DNA from: Anaerolineales bacterium UBA2029
Lineage (GTDB): Bacteria > Chloroflexota > Anaerolineae > Aggregatilineales > Aggregatilineaceae
Direction of reading: 5' to 3'
Length of the DNA: 6,606 nt
NCBI GenBank assembly: GCA_002332795.1
Contig: DDBP01000357.1
Span: 1 to 6,606, forward strand
The first letter of the stretch is position 1. Every line of letters begins with the position of its first letter. Made by a program: the position numbers and the translations under genes. Below, piece by piece: positions 1 to 5,915 of the stretch. Under the pieces are notes generated by a model. The model did no database searches. It saw only the letters and a program-made list of their open reading frames with translations, and had not been told where the DNA came from.

Positions 1-1
1 G

Positions 2-841
2 CTACGCTCACAGACAGTTGCGCTTGCTATTTTATTCGCTGCCTTTGCGATTGTCTTCTTGCTGGTGGGGGACGCGGGCGTTTCGACCAGCGTCTACCTG
101 CCCGAACCGACCCTGACCTATACGCCCACCTCCACGCCCACGCCGACGCCGCTGCCGGAACCGGTCGCCGCGAACTGGACCGAAATGCAGGCCGGGCAGT
201 GGTATTACCAGGGGCCACAGGAGGTGAACGCGCGCATCAATTACACGGCCATTGCGCTGGAAGACTTCGTCACGCGCACCAATCTGACTCCGCCGCCCGA
301 CGACTCGGCCTATCCCTTGATTGATGTGCTGGGGCAGATGCGCGACAACCTGCAGAAGCAGGCGACCGACGCAGGGTTGAGCGTCGGTGAGGATGCGTTC
401 AGCGGCCCGGTCATCGAAGTGATCGCCAATGTGCCGGTGACGCTGCTGCATCTGCGTTTGCAGGCGCAGGATCGCCCGTCTGGCGAGCCGTTCCCTGGGC
501 TTGATCTGGTCGAGGCGTTCGTCGAACGGCAGGACGGGCGCGTGACTTTCGTGCAATACATCTTGCAGGGCGAACCCGATCTTCTGGTCTACCGCGACTT
601 CCGCGCCTGGCTGGTCGAGCATATGGACCGGCTGACAGGCGCGGCAGACGAAGCTGCGCAGGGGGAGGAGGGCGCAGCAGCCAGTGCAACGCCCGCAGCG
701 ACGCCTGCCGCCGAGACGTCGGAGGAGAGCGAGGCACCCGCCGGGGAGACGACTGTCACGCCAGAGGCTGCGGCAGTCAGCGCGACGCCTGTTGCCGAGA
801 GCACGCCCGTGAGCACACCAGAACCGGCCTCCGGCGATTAG
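2..841 (+). CDS. Membrane-anchored extracytoplasmic protein of unknown function (5' partial)
   Basis: The frame is open from base 2 and runs off the left edge, so the true start is outside the window; 279 residues are visible. Residues 6-23 form one hydrophobic helix (VALAILFAAFAIVFLLVG), a membrane anchor or uncleaved signal. A Thr/Pro stalk follows (about 35-53, with TPTSTPTPTP), then a roughly 150-residue folded-looking region (about 58-213, starting NWTEMQAGQWYYQG), then a low-complexity Ala/Thr/Pro/Glu tail with repeated ATP/TPE/STP units (about 214-279). The outer region should lie outside the cytoplasm. I do not recognise its family and see no catalytic motif. A TTG at 59 could act as a start but would cut the membrane helix in half, so I reject it. 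The gene ends within the inverted repeat at 822-873 and is separated from the next operon by a promoter, so a functional link to nuo is not implied. Confidence is for a real gene, not for function. Confidence 0.8.
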   Translation, partial: LRSQTVALAILFAAFAIVFLLVGDAGVSTSVYLPEPTLTYTPTSTPTPTPLPEPVAANWTEMQAGQWYYQGPQEVNARINYTAIALEDFVTRTNLTPPPDDSAYPLIDVLGQMRDNLQKQATDAGLSVGEDAFSGPVIEVIANVPVTLLHLRLQAQDRPSGEPFPGLDLVEAFVERQDGRVTFVQYILQGEPDLLVYRDFRAWLVEHMDRLTGAADEAAQGEEGAAASATPAATPAAETSEESEAPAGETTVTPEAAAVSATPVAESTPVSTPEPASGD

Positions 842-873
842 CGCCGACCTGCCACGCAGGCCAGAGGCCGGTT
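822..873 (+). other. Three-way-junction inverted repeat at the 3' end of the first gene
   Basis: AACCGGCCTC (822-831) is perfectly complementary to GAGGCCGGTT (864-873), a 10-bp outer stem. Inside it are two small perfect hairpins: CGGCG-ATTAG-CGCCG (832-846) and CCTGC-CAC-GCAGG (848-860). A single A and the bases CCA join them. As RNA this would make a compact three-way junction. It starts in the last six codons of the upstream gene, contains its stop codon in the first hairpin loop, and its right arm overlaps the -35 of the next promoter by two bases. There is no U-tract after it, so it is not a canonical intrinsic terminator. It could stabilise the upstream mRNA 3' end, act as an atypical terminator, or extrude as a cruciform. 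The base pairing is seen directly; the function is inferred. Confidence 0.6.
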
Positions 874-900
874 GAGCGACGGGCGGGAATTCACTATGAT
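872..900 (+). promoter_or_regulatory. Sigma-70-type promoter of the iscX-nuoB-nuoCD-nuoI operon
   Basis: TTGAGC at 872-877 matches the -35 consensus at TTGA (4 of 6) and TATGAT at 895-900 matches the -10 consensus at 5 of 6. The spacer is exactly 17 bases. Transcription would begin near 906-908, giving a leader of about 36 bases before the ATG at 943. It is the only good promoter match I found in the 100-base gap between the two genes. The upstream edge of the -35 lies in the right arm of the inverted repeat at 822-873. Confidence 0.6.
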
Positions 901-942
901 CTGGGAAGACTGGCCAGTCACGAAAGAGTACCCTGACAGCCC

Positions 943-1176
943 ATGTCCGCCGCGGACGATGAGGTGCAGCCCCTGTACTGGGAGGCGTCCTATGAGATCG
1001 TGCTCAGCCTGATGGAGCACCATCCCGACGCCGACCTGGATGCGCTGGGGCTGCAGCAACTGTGGGAATGGATCATCGCCCTGCCGGGCTTCGCCGACGA
1101 CCCGGCCCTGGCCAACGATGACCTGTTGACGGACATTTTGCGGGAATGGTACGAGGAGCAATCTGAAGCGTCATGA
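943..1176 (+). CDS. iscX: IscX-family Fe-S cluster assembly protein
   Basis: This is a small acidic protein of 77 residues; family members are about 65 residues. It shows the IscX pattern in order: a Trp near the N-terminus (W13) with the helix before EIV, HPDAD (27-31), the signature LWEWIIALPGFADDP (40-54, where E. coli IscX has MHQWICDLEDFDDDP), and the C-terminal helix LLTDILREWYEE (61-72). Known family members bind iron weakly through acidic patches, bind the cysteine desulfurase IscS at the frataxin site and tune Fe-S assembly in the cytoplasm. The ATG at 943 is the first start after an in-frame stop at 934-936. The Shine-Dalgarno is weak (GAAAGAG around 921-927). The gene opens the operon and overlaps nuoB by four bases (ATGA), so the two are probably translationally coupled. 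No iscS, iscU or iscA is nearby. The family call is by recognised motif, not by a search. Confidence 0.82.
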   Translation: MSAADDEVQPLYWEASYEIVLSLMEHHPDADLDALGLQQLWEWIIALPGFADDPALANDDLLTDILREWYEEQSEAS

Positions 1177-1868
1177 CCCAAGCAAACGAGAATTTCCTCA
1201 AGGAACTGCGCCATCCAGACGTATCGGTGCCGGAGGGGATGCAGTCATCGGTGGCGGTGACGACCTTCGGCAGACTCATTGATTCCATCTACAACTGGGG
1301 TCGCCGCAACTCAATCTGGCCGATGGCCTTCGGCCTGGCCTGCTGCGCCATCGAGATGATTGCCACGGCCAGCAGCCGCTTCGATCAGGCCCGCTTCGGG
1401 ATGGAAGTGTTGCGAGCCAGCCCGCGTCAGGCCGATCTGATGATCGTCAGCGGCACAGTGACCAAGAAGATGGTCGTGCCCATCGTGCGGCTCTATAACC
1501 AGATGGCGGAGCCGAAATACGTGTTGGCCATGGGGGCGTGCGCCATCGGCGGCGGGCCGTTCAAGGAAGGCTACAACGTCGTCAGCGGCATAGACAAATA
1601 CATCCCCGTTGACGTGTACGTGCCGGGCTGCCCGCCCACGCCGCAGGCTTTGCTCTATGGCCTGATCATGATGCAGAAGAAGATAGACAGTCAGTCGCTC
1701 AGCGATCGCAGCAGCACGCCCTGGTATGGGCGCGGCCCCAGCGAGGAAGTGCCCGTGCCGATCCTTGGCCCAGACATCATTGATCCCCGTCAGGCTTTTC
1801 TGCTGCGCCGTCTGGCCGAAGAAGCTCAGGTCGGGGCCACGGGGGATGGGCGCGAAGCCAGCGCCTAG
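1173..1868 (+). CDS. nuoB: NADH-quinone oxidoreductase subunit B (cluster N2 subunit)
   Basis: NuoB is the complex I connecting-arm subunit that holds the terminal [4Fe-4S] cluster N2, which passes electrons to quinone. All four N2 ligands are visible: the tandem C57-C58 in LACCAIEM, C123 in GACAIGGGPF and C153 in VPGCPPTPQAL. The conserved stretch RFDQARFGMEVLRASPRQAD (69-88) is also present. At 231 residues it is complete and slightly longer than E. coli NuoB (220), the excess lying in a hydrophilic C-terminal tail after about residue 170. The ATG at 1173 overlaps the iscX stop; a GAGGAG at 1153-1158 is rather far upstream (14 bases), which fits coupled translation. The protein has no membrane helix and works on the cytoplasmic side. 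nuoA, which commonly precedes nuoB, is absent. Confidence 0.96.
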   Translation: MTQANENFLKELRHPDVSVPEGMQSSVAVTTFGRLIDSIYNWGRRNSIWPMAFGLACCAIEMIATASSRFDQARFGMEVLRASPRQADLMIVSGTVTKKMVVPIVRLYNQMAEPKYVLAMGACAIGGGPFKEGYNVVSGIDKYIPVDVYVPGCPPTPQALLYGLIMMQKKIDSQSLSDRSSTPWYGRGPSEEVPVPILGPDIIDPRQAFLLRRLAEEAQVGATGDGREASA

Positions 1869-1928
1869 GCGCGCTGCTGACCGGCTGTTTTTGCTGACCG
1901 CTGACCGCTACGATTCAGGGGAACCACG

Positions 1929-3773
1929 ATGACCGAACAAGTCCAAGTCTCTACCTCCACCGCGCCGCTCGACGAGGCCATCCGTCAGCTCGAAGCGCGC
2001 TTTGGCAGCGCAATTCGCCGCGACGATCGCGAAGGGTACACGGGCGTCATCGTCGAGCCGTCGCGTCTGGTGGAAGTTGCCACCTATGTCCGCGATACGC
2101 TGGGCTTTTCCTACCTGACCAGCGCTACGGCTGTAGACTACCTGGGCAAGAGCGATACCGACCATCTGGAGATGGTCTATCACGTGTGCAATCTGGCGGG
2201 CGGGCCACCGCTGACGCTGAAGGCGCAGACTCCCCGCGAGCAGGCGGCGCTGCCCAGCCTGGTGAGCGTCTGGCCGGGGGCCAACTTCCAGGAGCGCGAA
2301 GCCTGGGACCTGATGGGCATTCGCTTCGAGGGGCACCCCAACCTCAAGCGTATCCTGATGTGGGAAGGGTTTCACGGGCACCCGCTGCGCAAGGATTGGA
2401 AAGAAGCCTATTACGAGCAGGAGCACAAGCCTTTCGATAGCCGCTGGCCAGAAGGACATGTGCGGCGGGCCGAGGAACTCAACCCGTTCGGCAAGAATGT
2501 GCGCTATCCGGCGGGCTTCTCGCTCGACGGGTATGAGGAGCAGGCCGAACGCGCCATTTACGATAAGGTGCCGCTGGGCGTCCAGGTGAGCGATCTGGCC
2601 ACCGATCAGGTGGTCGTCAGCATGGGGCCGCAGCATCCCAGCACGCACGGCGTGTTCCGCATGGTCGTCACGCTCGACGGTGAGACGATTGTGGGGCTGG
2701 AGCCGGTGATGGGCTACCTGCACCGCAATCACGAGAAGATCGGCGAGCGCAACACCTTCCTGCACAACATGCCCTTCACCGACCGGCTCGACTATTTCTG
2801 CAGCATGTCCAACAACCTGGGCTATGCGGTGGCCGTCGAGAAATTGCTGGCGCTGGGCAAACGCTGGGATCCGCCGACCTACCGCGCCGAAGCCATCCGC
2901 GTGCTGATGGTCGAGCTGACCCGTATCCTCAATCACCTGGTGGCCATTGGCTTTTTGCTGAACGACCTGGGCGCGTACTTCACGCCGCTGATGTACTCCA
3001 TCATCGAGCGCGAGCTGATCCTGGACTTCTTCGAAGCCGTCTCCGGCAGCCGCATGATGTGCAACTACATGCGTTTTGGTGGGGTGGCCTATGATCTGCC
3101 GGAGCGCCTGCAGAGCACTGCCGCCCTGATCAACGACCGCGTGCGCGACTTCGACACCATGCAGTACTTGCGGGCGCTGATTCACGACCGTCTGCCGCGC
3201 GCCGTCGAGCAAACCAACGATCTGCTGACCACCAACGAGATCATCACCAACCGTTGCATCGGCGTCGGGGTGCTCACCAGAGAAGACGCCATCGCCTATA
3301 GCGCTGCCGGGCCGGTGTTGCGAGCCAGCGGCGTACCCTACGACGTGCGCCGCGCCGAGCCGTACAGCATCTACCCCGATCTGGAATTCGACGTGGCGGT
3401 GCGCTATCACGGCGATGTCTACGACCGCTACCTCATCCGCCTGGACGAGATGGTGCAAAGCCTGCGCATCCTCAAGCAGGTGTTGCCCATCCTGGAAGAG
3501 ACCAAGGGGCAGCCGTTCTTCTCCGGCAAGGCGGGGCAGTACAACCCGCGCGTGCCCGCCGGCGAAGCCTACGGGCGCGTGGAGAATCCCAAGGGCGAGC
3601 TGGGCTACTACCTGGTCTCGGACGGTGGGCAGAATCCCTGGCGCTACCACGTGCGGTCGCCAAGCTTCATCAACCTGACCGCGCTCAGCCAGATGTGCAA
3701 GGGCCACAAAGTGGCCGACGTGGTGGCCATCCTGGGCAGCATTGACATCGTGCTCGGCGAAGTGGATCGCTAG
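1929..3773 (+). CDS. nuoCD: NADH-quinone oxidoreductase fused subunits C and D
   Basis: One uninterrupted 614-residue frame carries both the 30-kDa (NuoC) and 49-kDa (NuoD) subunits of complex I, close to the 600 of fused E. coli NuoCD. The NuoC part (about 1-200) includes LTSATAVDYLG (63-73) and the family signature from DLMGIRFEGHP through GFHGHPLRKDW (127-157). A linker of about 20 residues (203-223, GYEEQAERAIYDK...) joins it to NuoD (about 225-614), which opens with VVVSMGPQHPSTHGVFR and ends GHKVADVVAILGSIDIVLGE. The quinone-headgroup residues His38 and Tyr87 of Thermus Nqo4 align with H240 and Y289, with the same 49-residue spacing. The start is supported by AGGGGAA at 1917-1923, five bases before the ATG. 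The 60-base gap after nuoB shows no terminator. With NuoB it forms the quinone pocket. Confidence 0.96.
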   Translation: MTEQVQVSTSTAPLDEAIRQLEARFGSAIRRDDREGYTGVIVEPSRLVEVATYVRDTLGFSYLTSATAVDYLGKSDTDHLEMVYHVCNLAGGPPLTLKAQTPREQAALPSLVSVWPGANFQEREAWDLMGIRFEGHPNLKRILMWEGFHGHPLRKDWKEAYYEQEHKPFDSRWPEGHVRRAEELNPFGKNVRYPAGFSLDGYEEQAERAIYDKVPLGVQVSDLATDQVVVSMGPQHPSTHGVFRMVVTLDGETIVGLEPVMGYLHRNHEKIGERNTFLHNMPFTDRLDYFCSMSNNLGYAVAVEKLLALGKRWDPPTYRAEAIRVLMVELTRILNHLVAIGFLLNDLGAYFTPLMYSIIERELILDFFEAVSGSRMMCNYMRFGGVAYDLPERLQSTAALINDRVRDFDTMQYLRALIHDRLPRAVEQTNDLLTTNEIITNRCIGVGVLTREDAIAYSAAGPVLRASGVPYDVRRAEPYSIYPDLEFDVAVRYHGDVYDRYLIRLDEMVQSLRILKQVLPILEETKGQPFFSGKAGQYNPRVPAGEAYGRVENPKGELGYYLVSDGGQNPWRYHVRSPSFINLTALSQMCKGHKVADVVAILGSIDIVLGEVDR

Positions 3774-3779
3774 CGGGGC

Positions 3780-3786
3780 AAAGGAG
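3780..3786 (+). promoter_or_regulatory. Ribosome binding site of nuoI
   Basis: AAAGGAG lies 11 bases before the ATG at 3798 and within 7 bases of the nuoCD stop. It fixes the nuoI start and shows the gene is read from the same mRNA as nuoCD, with no room for a separate promoter. Confidence 0.7.
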
Positions 3787-3797
3787 CGAGAGCGTCT

Positions 3798-4448
3798 ATG
3801 TACGGATCAGGTATTCTGCGTGGCCTGGGGGTTACGCTCAAGCACTTCATCAACACCTACCTGGAGGATATCCGCTGGGGTTTCCGGCGGCATGTCCCCG
3901 ATGAAGCCTTCCCGCTGCGCCAGGGGTTGGAGACGCGCGGCATCTTCACCGTCGAATACCCCGACGAGAAGCTCGCCACGCCGGAGCGCTTCCGCTTCAT
4001 CCCCTTCCTGGTGGTGGATAACTACGATCATCCAGAGCGGCCCGGCCACGACTGGTGCACCAGTTGCGGCATCTGCGCCAAGGTGTGTCCGCCGCAGTGC
4101 ATCTGGATCGTGCGCGGCACCAATCCGGAGACGGGGCGGCCTGTGCCCGAACCGGCGGAGTTCTACATTGACATTGACATCTGCATGAACTGCGGGTTCT
4201 GCGCCGAGTTCTGCCCGTTCGACGCGATCAAGATGGATCACGACTACGAACTGGCCAGCTACGACCGCACGACTGCGCACATCTTCAACAAGCAGCGGCT
4301 GTCCAAGGAGTTCCGCTACTGGCAGTCCATCGCGCCTACCCGCGCCGCCGAGGAGGCCGAAGCGCGTGGCGGCTGGGAGCACAAGGACGTGCTCAAGCAA
4401 CGTGAGCGCGAGGCGCGCGCCAAAGCGTCAGCGGGCGGCGAGGCTTAG
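3798..4448 (+). CDS. nuoI: NADH-quinone oxidoreductase subunit I (two [4Fe-4S] ferredoxin-like subunit)
   Basis: NuoI carries clusters N6a and N6b, which pass electrons towards N2 in NuoB. Two complete CxxCxxCxxxCP motifs are visible: C87-C90-C93-C97 (CTSCGICAKVCP) and C129-C132-C135-C139 (CMNCGFCAEFCP). The amphipathic N-terminal helix (about 5-29) fits its usual contact with the membrane arm. At 216 residues it is a little longer than E. coli NuoI (180); the extra length is a charged, Ala/Glu/Arg-rich tail (about 183-216). An additional C101 follows the first motif (PPQC). Motif spacing and the residues GHDWC and YIDIDICMNC favour NuoI over a free ferredoxin. It is the last gene of the operon, 24 bases after nuoCD, followed by a hairpin terminator. 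nuoH, often just upstream of nuoI, is missing here. Confidence 0.94.
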   Translation: MYGSGILRGLGVTLKHFINTYLEDIRWGFRRHVPDEAFPLRQGLETRGIFTVEYPDEKLATPERFRFIPFLVVDNYDHPERPGHDWCTSCGICAKVCPPQCIWIVRGTNPETGRPVPEPAEFYIDIDICMNCGFCAEFCPFDAIKMDHDYELASYDRTTAHIFNKQRLSKEFRYWQSIAPTRAAEEAEARGGWEHKDVLKQREREARAKASAGGEA

Positions 4449-4470
4449 CTTCACTTTCCGCGCAAGATAA

Positions 4471-4500
4471 CAGGGGCGGTCCAACCACGACCGCCCCCTG
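4471..4500 (+). terminator. Hairpin terminator between convergent genes
   Basis: CAGGGGCGGTC (4471-4481) pairs with GACCGCCCC-C-TG (4489-4500), an 11-bp GC-rich stem with one bulged C and a 7-base loop (CAACCAC). It starts 22 bases after the nuoI stop and ends 36 bases from the stop of the convergent minus-strand gene. The T-run after it is poor on the plus strand (TTGATT) and slightly better on the minus strand (TTATCTT), so it is probably bidirectional. The hairpin is seen directly; termination is inferred. Confidence 0.72.
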
Positions 4501-4536
4501 TTGATTCAGCACTTCACATCCTCTGCGAGCACTCGT

Positions 4537-5265
4537 TTAGCGCAGGCTATCTGCAATGCGGATGAGAGTCTCCTGGGAGATTTCTCCCATCTCTACCAGC
4601 AACCCATAGCGAATGTCGTTTTTCTCCCAGAACAGCAGGCTTTCGGGCAGTGTATTGTCCCAGACAAGATCATCACCTACCTGTCGCCAACCGCCGCGCA
4701 CATACTCACCAGCGACTCCGTCCACGGACACAGTTTCTACATTGGCTCCAGCCCCCACGTAGAATGTACTTTCGGACTTCGTCCCCTGCAACTGCAACAA
4801 GATCAGGGTAATCTGCCCGTCAGAATAAGTGACACTCACTCCGCCTGGATTGACTCCCGCAGAAACAATCTGCAGGCCAGCGGGCAGGTCCTGGGGGAGG
4901 CGAACGGCAAACCCCGCCACCTCGCTGGCGCGCTGCACATCGGACAGATCGCCCAGCGCTGGCTGCTCAACAGTTGGCTCCAGCGAGACCGGATTCTCGA
5001 TGACATCCGTTTCCGACTGAGTGAAGAAGTGGAACACCTGCTGCGCCAGAGACCTGAACGGAACGGCGATCAAGAACACCACCACCACAGCAGAAACCAT
5101 CGCTACCAACAGCCGCGAGAAAGAAAGACGACCATTGGTAGGGGAAGCATGGGTTGCCCAGGGAGCGTTGGCCATTCGCTCGTAGAAACGCTGGCTAGGA
5201 TGCATCTGAATACGTTTGAACAAACGCAGCAGCGCAGTCTCATCACGGTTGAATTGACGGTTCAT
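4537..5265 (-). CDS. Single-pass membrane protein with DUF4367-like outer domain, probable anti-sigma factor
   Basis: This 242-residue protein has a basic cytoplasmic N-terminus (1-48), one membrane helix (about 50-70, LLVAMVSAVVVVFLIAVPF) and an extracytoplasmic region of about 170 residues. The outer region begins with AGFAVRLPQDLPAGLQ (117-132) and ends with a strand-rich stretch and a final helix, TLIRIADSLR. This resembles the DUF4367 family often encoded beside ECF sigma factors in Firmicutes and Chloroflexota. It has no cysteine at all, so it is not a zinc-containing (ZAS) anti-sigma factor. The start is well supported by a GGAGG seven bases before the ATG, inside the end of the sigma gene, and the two genes overlap by four bases. 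That coupling suggests it binds and holds the sigma factor at the membrane until an outside signal arrives. The signal is unknown, and the anti-sigma role is inferred from context and topology. Confidence 0.8.
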   Translation of the reverse strand: MNRQFNRDETALLRLFKRIQMHPSQRFYERMANAPWATHASPTNGRLSFSRLLVAMVSAVVVVFLIAVPFRSLAQQVFHFFTQSETDVIENPVSLEPTVEQPALGDLSDVQRASEVAGFAVRLPQDLPAGLQIVSAGVNPGGVSVTYSDGQITLILLQLQGTKSESTFYVGAGANVETVSVDGVAGEYVRGGWRQVGDDLVWDNTLPESLLFWEKNDIRYGLLVEMGEISQETLIRIADSLR

Positions 5266-5855
5266 GCTCTGTCCTCCTCCTGTCGTTTTTGGACTTCAGT
5301 TTGCAGTCGTTGAATAATCCGTCGTAAGGTGACCGAGACAGTGTTTTCCGCCATTCCCAGGTGCGTCGCGATCCGCTTGACTTTCCAGCCCAACACATAG
5401 CGCAAGACAACGATCTCGCGCTGCTGCTCGCTCAGTGTCTGCACAACTACCTGTAACTGCTTCCATCGCTCGTTCTCGATAAGCCGTTGTTCGGGGCTGA
5501 GATCAGAGTCGGCCAGCTCGACATCTTCCAGCCAGATCACATCAGTCCTGCGTTGTTGGGCGCGAAGCCGGTCAATGATTTCGTTCCGTGCAATGGTCAG
5601 GAGCCACTTTATCGCGGCTTGCCTATCTCCCTCGAAATCATCGCGAGACCGCCACGCCTTAAGGAAAGTCTCGGCAGTCACATCTTCTACTTCCTGGCGC
5701 GGGCCACCCAGCACACCGTAGACATAGCGGAACACAAGGGGGTGAGTTGCCTCAAACAACTGCCTGAAGGCGGCCTCACTGCTGTATGGCTTTGCTTTGG
5801 CGCGTCCTCTGAGTTTTGCAGAAACATGTTCCACGACGGCCTCCCTGCAACTCAT
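5262..5855 (-). CDS. ECF-type RNA polymerase sigma factor
   Basis: This is a two-domain sigma factor without region 3, as in ECF sigmas; it redirects RNA polymerase to alternative promoters. Region 2 is at about residues 27-103, with DVTAETFLKAW (58-68; commonly DxxQETFLRAW) and WLLTIARNEIIDRLRAQQRR (84-103). Region 4 is at about 135-186, with SEQQREIVVLRY (142-153) and the helix-turn-helix IATHLGMAENTVSVTLRRI (162-180). The frame stays open upstream to 6125, but the extra 90 residues show no family feature and cross a hairpin, so I start at the ATG 5853-5855 (197 residues). A GTG at 5832-5834 (190 residues) is an equally serious candidate because it has a better ribosome binding site. The gene is first in a two-gene operon with its membrane partner. 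G+C looks lower here than in the nuo genes. Confidence 0.9.
   Translation of the reverse strand: MSCREAVVEHVSAKLRGRAKAKPYSSEAAFRQLFEATHPLVFRYVYGVLGGPRQEVEDVTAETFLKAWRSRDDFEGDRQAAIKWLLTIARNEIIDRLRAQQRRTDVIWLEDVELADSDLSPEQRLIENERWKQLQVVVQTLSEQQREIVVLRYVLGWKVKRIATHLGMAENTVSVTLRRIIQRLQTEVQKRQEEDRA
5273..5281 (-). promoter_or_regulatory. Ribosome binding site of the anti-sigma-like gene
   Basis: The minus strand reads AGGAGGAGG, ending seven bases before the ATG at 5263-5265. It lies inside the last codons of the sigma gene (the Glu-Glu-Asp codons) and fixes the start of the membrane partner. A strong site plus a 4-base overlap should keep the two proteins at matched levels. Confidence 0.75.
5840..5846 (-). 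promoter_or_regulatory. Shine-Dalgarno for the alternative GTG start of the sigma gene
   Basis: On the minus strand AGGGAGG lies five bases before a GTG (5832-5834) that is in frame with the sigma factor. The ATG at 5853-5855 has only a weak purine stretch (GAAGTGAAG) directly before it. This site therefore argues that translation may begin seven codons later than annotated. Confidence 0.45.
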
Positions 5856-5895
5856 CTTCACTTCATAGAACGATGGCAGCCGCAAAATATGACAA

Positions 5896-5915
5896 CTGCC
5901 CGCGAAAGCGGGCAG
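5896..5915 (-). repeat. Perfect GC hairpin, REP-like element or terminator
   Basis: CTGCCCGC (5896-5903) and GCGGGCAG (5908-5915) form a perfect 8-bp stem closed by GAAA on the plus strand (TTTC on the minus strand). It sits in the 172-base gap between the lipoprotein gene and the sigma gene. On the minus strand it is followed by the T-rich run TTGTCATATTTT, so it could terminate the lipoprotein transcript about 110 bases past its stop. Its shape (palindromic CCCGC-GAAA-GCGGG core) also matches dispersed intergenic palindromes found in many genomes. The rest of this gap shows no further clear feature. Confidence 0.55.

Noticed and set aside
32..622. A 196-codon minus-strand open frame opposite the first gene
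   Set aside because: Its Arg/Gln/His-rich composition is typical of an antisense shadow. The plus frame has a membrane helix and a Thr/Pro stalk and ends properly before a promoter.
1908..3707. A 599-codon open frame on the minus strand opposite nuoCD
   Set aside because: It mirrors the codon structure of a high-G+C gene. Its product is a His/Val/Gln-rich string with no family motif, while the plus strand encodes an intact NuoCD.
3807..4400. A 197-codon minus-strand open frame opposite nuoI
   Set aside because: The plus strand shows two exact [4Fe-4S] motifs and an operon position; the antisense frame has nothing comparable.
4501..5313. A 270-codon plus-strand open frame opposite the anti-sigma-like gene
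   Set aside because: It has no recognisable domain and starts at the foot of the terminator hairpin. The minus frame has a strong ribosome binding site, a membrane helix and a sigma neighbour.
5865..5895. Minus-strand promoter TTGTCA (5890-5895) with TTCTAT (5865-5870) for the sigma gene
   Set aside because: The spacing is 19 bases and the -10 matches only 3 of 6, so it is too weak to list. Many ECF operons use their own sigma-specific promoter, which I cannot recognise here.
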